Shown in pieces: positions 13,876 through 16,427 of a DNA stretch of 16,427 nt. The translations under genes were made by a program, and so were the position numbers. Every line of letters starts with the position of its first letter. The first letter of the stretch is position 1. Source of the DNA: Prochlorococcus marinus str. MIT 9215 (lineage in GTDB: Bacteria > Cyanobacteriota > Cyanobacteriia > PCC-6307 > Cyanobiaceae); contig CATBLW010000111.1 of NCBI GenBank assembly GCA_949486985.1, positions 1-16,427 of the forward strand. The letters run 5' to 3'. The notes beneath the pieces were generated by a model. The model saw only the letters and a program-made list of their open reading frames with translations, ran no database searches and was not told the origin of the DNA.

Positions 13876-14889
13876 ATGCCGGTGATTGAACTGCAGCAGA
13901 TTGAGAAGTCTTATGGGCCTGTCCAGGCGCTTAAGGGTCTCAGCCTCACGGTTCCGCGGGGATGCCTCTATGGCTTGCTAGGTCCAAACGGTGCTGGAAA
14001 GACAACCACGATCAGAATTCTTGCCACTCTCTTGGAGCCGGACGCTGGCTCGGTAAAGGTTGCTGGACTTGATGCTCTGCGAGAGCCTCGTGCCGTGCGT
14101 TGCGAATTGGGTTATGTCGCCCAGGAGGTTGCGATCGACAAAATTCTCACTGGCAGAGAAATGCTGCAGTTGCAGGGAGATTTGTACCATTTGCGCCCTG
14201 CTGAAAGGGATGCGCGCATTGCGGATTTGATCGATCGCCTTGGCATGGAGTCTTGGCTTGATCGTCGCTGCGGAACCTATTCCGGTGGGATGCGGCGCCG
14301 GCTTGATCTGGCCTCAGGTTTGCTCCACAAACCACAATTGTTGGTGCTCGATGAGCCCACGGTTGGGCTTGATATTGAAAGCCGTTCTGTTATTTGGGAG
14401 TTGCTGAGAGAGCTGCGGTTGCAAGGTACAACTGTGTTGTTAAGTAGCCATTACCTCGAGGAGGTGGAGGCTCTCGCTGATCGCATGGCCATCATTGATG
14501 ACGGACGTGTGATCGCTGAGGGGACACCCGATCAACTCAAGCAGCGACTTGGCGGTGATCGGGTAACCCTGCGGGTCCGTGAATTCAGCAATGAAGTGGA
14601 GGCGGAGCAGGTTCGGCAGTTACTTGAGCCTGTTGATGGGGTTCGACAAGTGGTTGTGAATAGGGCTCAGGGGTTCTCTCTCAACCTTGTTGTTGATGGT
14701 GAACAAGTTTTATCTCGTTTACGAGAACAGCTGGATGCTGCTCAGCTTCCTGTGTTTGCCCTTGCTCAAAGTCGTCCCAGTTTGGATGATGTTTATTTGC
14801 AGGCCACAGGTCGGACATTGATGGATGCGGAGTTGGCTGTTGTTGGTCAACGTGACGCCAAGCAGGAACGCAAAAGCTCTATGCGGTAA
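13876..14889 (+). CDS. ABC-2 type exporter, ATP-binding protein (DrrA-like)
   Basis: A 337-residue cytoplasmic ATPase that would power export together with the membrane protein at 14968. Complete nucleotide-binding site: Walker A GPNGAGKT (36-43), Q-loop Gln83, signature YSGGM (135-139), Walker B LLVLDEP (155-161) with catalytic Glu160, D-loop GLD, and switch His192 (SSHYLEE). Residues about 225-337 form a C-terminal extension typical of the daunorubicin-resistance group (DrrA), ending with PSLDDVYLQATG. Drug or antibiotic names attached to this family should not be taken as function: in cyanobacteria the substrate is unknown. ATG 13876 follows only weak ribosome-binding sequence (GAGAGCAAG). 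From memory, the gene follows ctaA-ctaB in many cyanobacteria. Confidence 0.93.
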   Translation: MPVIELQQIEKSYGPVQALKGLSLTVPRGCLYGLLGPNGAGKTTTIRILATLLEPDAGSVKVAGLDALREPRAVRCELGYVAQEVAIDKILTGREMLQLQGDLYHLRPAERDARIADLIDRLGMESWLDRRCGTYSGGMRRRLDLASGLLHKPQLLVLDEPTVGLDIESRSVIWELLRELRLQGTTVLLSSHYLEEVEALADRMAIIDDGRVIAEGTPDQLKQRLGGDRVTLRVREFSNEVEAEQVRQLLEPVDGVRQVVVNRAQGFSLNLVVDGEQVLSRLREQLDAAQLPVFALAQSRPSLDDVYLQATGRTLMDAELAVVGQRDAKQERKSSMR

Positions 14890-14967
14890 TCACTGCATCG
14901 CCGTTTTTTCTATTTAGCTTGAACGTTTTAGTCGTTCTTTCGCCTTGTTTCTATTGCCTCTCATTTC
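14890..14967 (+). other. 78-base spacer between exporter ATPase and permease
   Basis: T-rich on the + strand. The only structure I see is GAACG (14921-14925) pairing with CGTTC (14933-14937) over a 7-base loop, followed by TTT. It could be a weak attenuator or hairpin that lowers permease output relative to the ATPase; it is short and may be chance. Confidence 0.3.
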
Positions 14968-15825
14968 ATGACCAGCCCTGTTGCAACGATTCCTACCCGA
15001 GCGACTGAGCAAGGGCCACTGGCTGATCTTGCTCAGGAAACATTGGCTTTAACGCGCCGGCTTTTTCTGCAGTTAGTGCGGCGACCATCAACGTTGATCG
15101 CGGGTATCCTTCAGCCCCTGATTTGGCTGCTGCTTTTTGGGGCTTTGTTCTCGAACGCACCGGAAGGATTGCTGCCAGGTGGCATGGGTTATGGGCGATT
15201 CCTTGGGGCTGGGGTGATTGTCTTCACTGCTTTTAGTGGTGCTCTCAATGCTGGCTTGCCTTTGATGTTTGATCGCGAGTTTGGCTTCCTCAATCGTTTG
15301 CTTGTGGCCCCATTGCGCAGTCGAAGATCAATTGTTTTCGCATCCGTGATCTACATCACCTCGTTAAGCCTTTTGCAAAGTTTGGCGATCATTGGAACGT
15401 CTGCCTTGATTGGTTACGGCTGGCCGAGTGCCGCTGGATTGGCTTTAGTGATGTTGACGTTGTTATTGCTGGTGTTTGCCTTTACTGCTTTAAGCCTCGG
15501 CTTGGCCTTCGCTCTTCCAGGTCATATTGAATTGATTGCGGTGATCTTTGTCGCCAATTTGCCTCTCCTTTTCGCGAGCACGGCGTTGGCTCCCTTGTCG
15601 TTCATGCCCATTTGGTTGAGCTGGTTGGCCTCTCTTAATCCGCTTACCTTTGCGATTGAGCCCATTCGTGCTGCTTATGCCGGCGGACCGCTTGATCTTG
15701 GTGGCGTCATGCTTGAGGCCCCTTACGGTGCGGTAAGTGGTTATCAATGTTTAAGTGTTTTGTTTCTGCTAGCTGTTGGTTTATTCCTGTTGATCAGTCC
15801 ACTTTTAAATCGCAAACTCGCTTGA
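14968..15825 (+). CDS. ABC-2 type exporter, permease (DrrB-like)
   Basis: A 285-residue membrane protein, the expected partner of the ATPase at 13876. It has a cytoplasmic N-terminus of about 45 residues with RRLFLQLVRRPST, the amphipathic segment that precedes the first helix in this family. Six hydrophobic segments follow (about 47-64, 78-98, 126-146, 153-180, 187-212, 262-280). The LMFDREFGFLNRLLVAPLRS block (about 105-125) is the conserved cytoplasmic loop of ABC-2 permeases, and PLSFMPIWLSWLASLNPLTF comes before the last helix. Six helices and about 280 residues are normal for DrrB-type half-transporters. The substrate is unknown. The next gene starts 4 bases after its stop. Confidence 0.92.
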   Translation: MTSPVATIPTRATEQGPLADLAQETLALTRRLFLQLVRRPSTLIAGILQPLIWLLLFGALFSNAPEGLLPGGMGYGRFLGAGVIVFTAFSGALNAGLPLMFDREFGFLNRLLVAPLRSRRSIVFASVIYITSLSLLQSLAIIGTSALIGYGWPSAAGLALVMLTLLLLVFAFTALSLGLAFALPGHIELIAVIFVANLPLLFASTALAPLSFMPIWLSWLASLNPLTFAIEPIRAAYAGGPLDLGGVMLEAPYGAVSGYQCLSVLFLLAVGLFLLISPLLNRKLA

Positions 15826-15829
15826 TCTC

Positions 15830-16427
15830 GTGAACGAAGCCTCTTTCCACTGTCTTACGCCTCATCAAGTCGAGCTTCGGCGTCAGATGGTTTCAGCTAG
15901 TGAGCGTCAGCAAGAACGTTTGCTGGCATTGCTTCATTCTCAGTGGGTGCATCGCTATGGCTTTTCAAGTTTGCCTGTAATCGAAGTAGCTGATCTTTTA
16001 ACTTCTCAGAAGCTAGGCTCTCGTAACGATGAGGCTCTTGTTGATCAAGAAGCCAAGCAAGAAGTTGAACAAGCAATTAAACAAGAAGTTGAGCCAGAAA
16101 GCCTCTCTCTAGAAGAAGTTTCGGAAGCTACTACTCAAGAGCTGATTAAAGAAAAAACTGCCCCTTTAGAAGTCTCAAGAATTAAGGTAAAAGAAGTTTC
16201 ACTCGAAACGAATACTCCCTCAGAGTCATCTTCTGGTATTGATTCAACCCTCAAAGCTTCTTCTAATGCTGAAGTTGCCCCATTGGAAGCACCTGTTTAC
16301 TTGAGGAAGCTAGAACAGTTTACAACGTTGATTGGTGATTGCTTGGATGAAGTTAGTAGCACCTTGCGGGAAGATCCCAAACCACTGTCGCAAGTTGGTA
16401 CTGTTCTTTGTCGTGCACGTGAACAGC
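15830..16427 (+). CDS. Unrecognised Glu/Lys-rich protein, 5' part only
   Basis: An open frame that begins at GTG 15830, 4 bases after the permease stop, and runs 199 codons to the window edge with no stop codon. An internal ATG (15887) is an alternative start. Residues about 8-45 (LTPHQVELRRQMVSASERQQ and on to HSQWVHRYGF) look like a folded helical segment. Residues about 60-160 are low-complexity, rich in Glu, Lys, Ser and Val, and contain a near-perfect 8-residue repeat (KQEVEQAI, KQEVEPES). From about 163 (VYLRKLEQFTTLIGDCLDEV) ordered sequence resumes. I do not recognise the family. Location straight after the exporter suggests co-transcription. The codons are more AT-rich than in the genes to the left. 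Confidence 0.75.
   Translation, partial: MNEASFHCLTPHQVELRRQMVSASERQQERLLALLHSQWVHRYGFSSLPVIEVADLLTSQKLGSRNDEALVDQEAKQEVEQAIKQEVEPESLSLEEVSEATTQELIKEKTAPLEVSRIKVKEVSLETNTPSESSSGIDSTLKASSNAEVAPLEAPVYLRKLEQFTTLIGDCLDEVSSTLREDPKPLSQVGTVLCRAREQ

Noticed and set aside
1..16427. Mobile elements, CRISPR array, prophage or genomic-island signs
   Set aside because: No transposase, integrase, regular spaced repeats or tRNA-linked direct repeats; the gene content is core-like throughout.

Overview
The window reads as chromosomal DNA of a marine picocyanobacterium, most likely Synechococcus or a low-light Prochlorococcus of the MIT9313 type. The basis is the gene content: a cyanobacterial AbrB-like regulator, a cyanobacterial-type aa3 cytochrome c oxidase with its own ctaA-ctaB heme A genes, the TIGR00303-type CobT protein, and an aldo/keto reductase carrying 4Fe-4S motifs. 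Base composition is moderate and the genes are tightly packed. I cannot fix the species. No mobile element, rRNA, tRNA, CRISPR array or prophage is visible, and no gap between genes exceeds about 290 bases.

Positions 1-4776 (+ strand) look like one transcription unit: the 3' end of topA, a small predicted lipoprotein, a DUF2232-type membrane protein, a CobT-family protein, and a twin-arginine lipoprotein resembling polyamine-type ABC solute-binding proteins. Successive genes overlap by 4, 4 and 29 bases and are then separated by 10. The last gene converges on, and overlaps by 12 bases, the next block. Positions 4765-6533 (- strand) hold a bifunctional-nuclease-family (DUF151) gene followed, through a 4-base overlap, by the Fe-S aldo/keto reductase. 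A 61-base gap separates this pair from the divergent riboflavin synthase gene (6595-7257), whose stop codon lies inside a 14-bp tandem repeat. An HdeD-like membrane protein (+) and a cyAbrB regulator (-) then converge at about 8000.

Positions 8484-13796 form the respiratory module. ctaC-ctaD-ctaE (- strand, each joined by an ATGA overlap) encode oxidase subunits II, I and III. ctaA-ctaB (+ strand, overlapping by 8 bases) encode heme A synthase and heme O synthase, which make the cofactor for subunit I. The two units diverge from a 286-base control region that contains a perfect 9-bp inverted repeat. A terminator-like hairpin follows ctaB. Next come an ABC-2 (DrrA/DrrB-like) exporter ATPase and permease, then the 5' part of an unrecognised Glu/Lys-rich protein that runs off the right edge.

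I see no clearly new multi-gene system. The items most worth checking are the tandem repeat over the ribE stop codon, the inverted repeat between the ctaC and ctaA units, the CobT homolog in a lineage that makes pseudocobalamin, the solute-binding lipoprotein with no visible transporter partner, and residue-level departures in CtaC, CtaD and the aldo/keto reductase.
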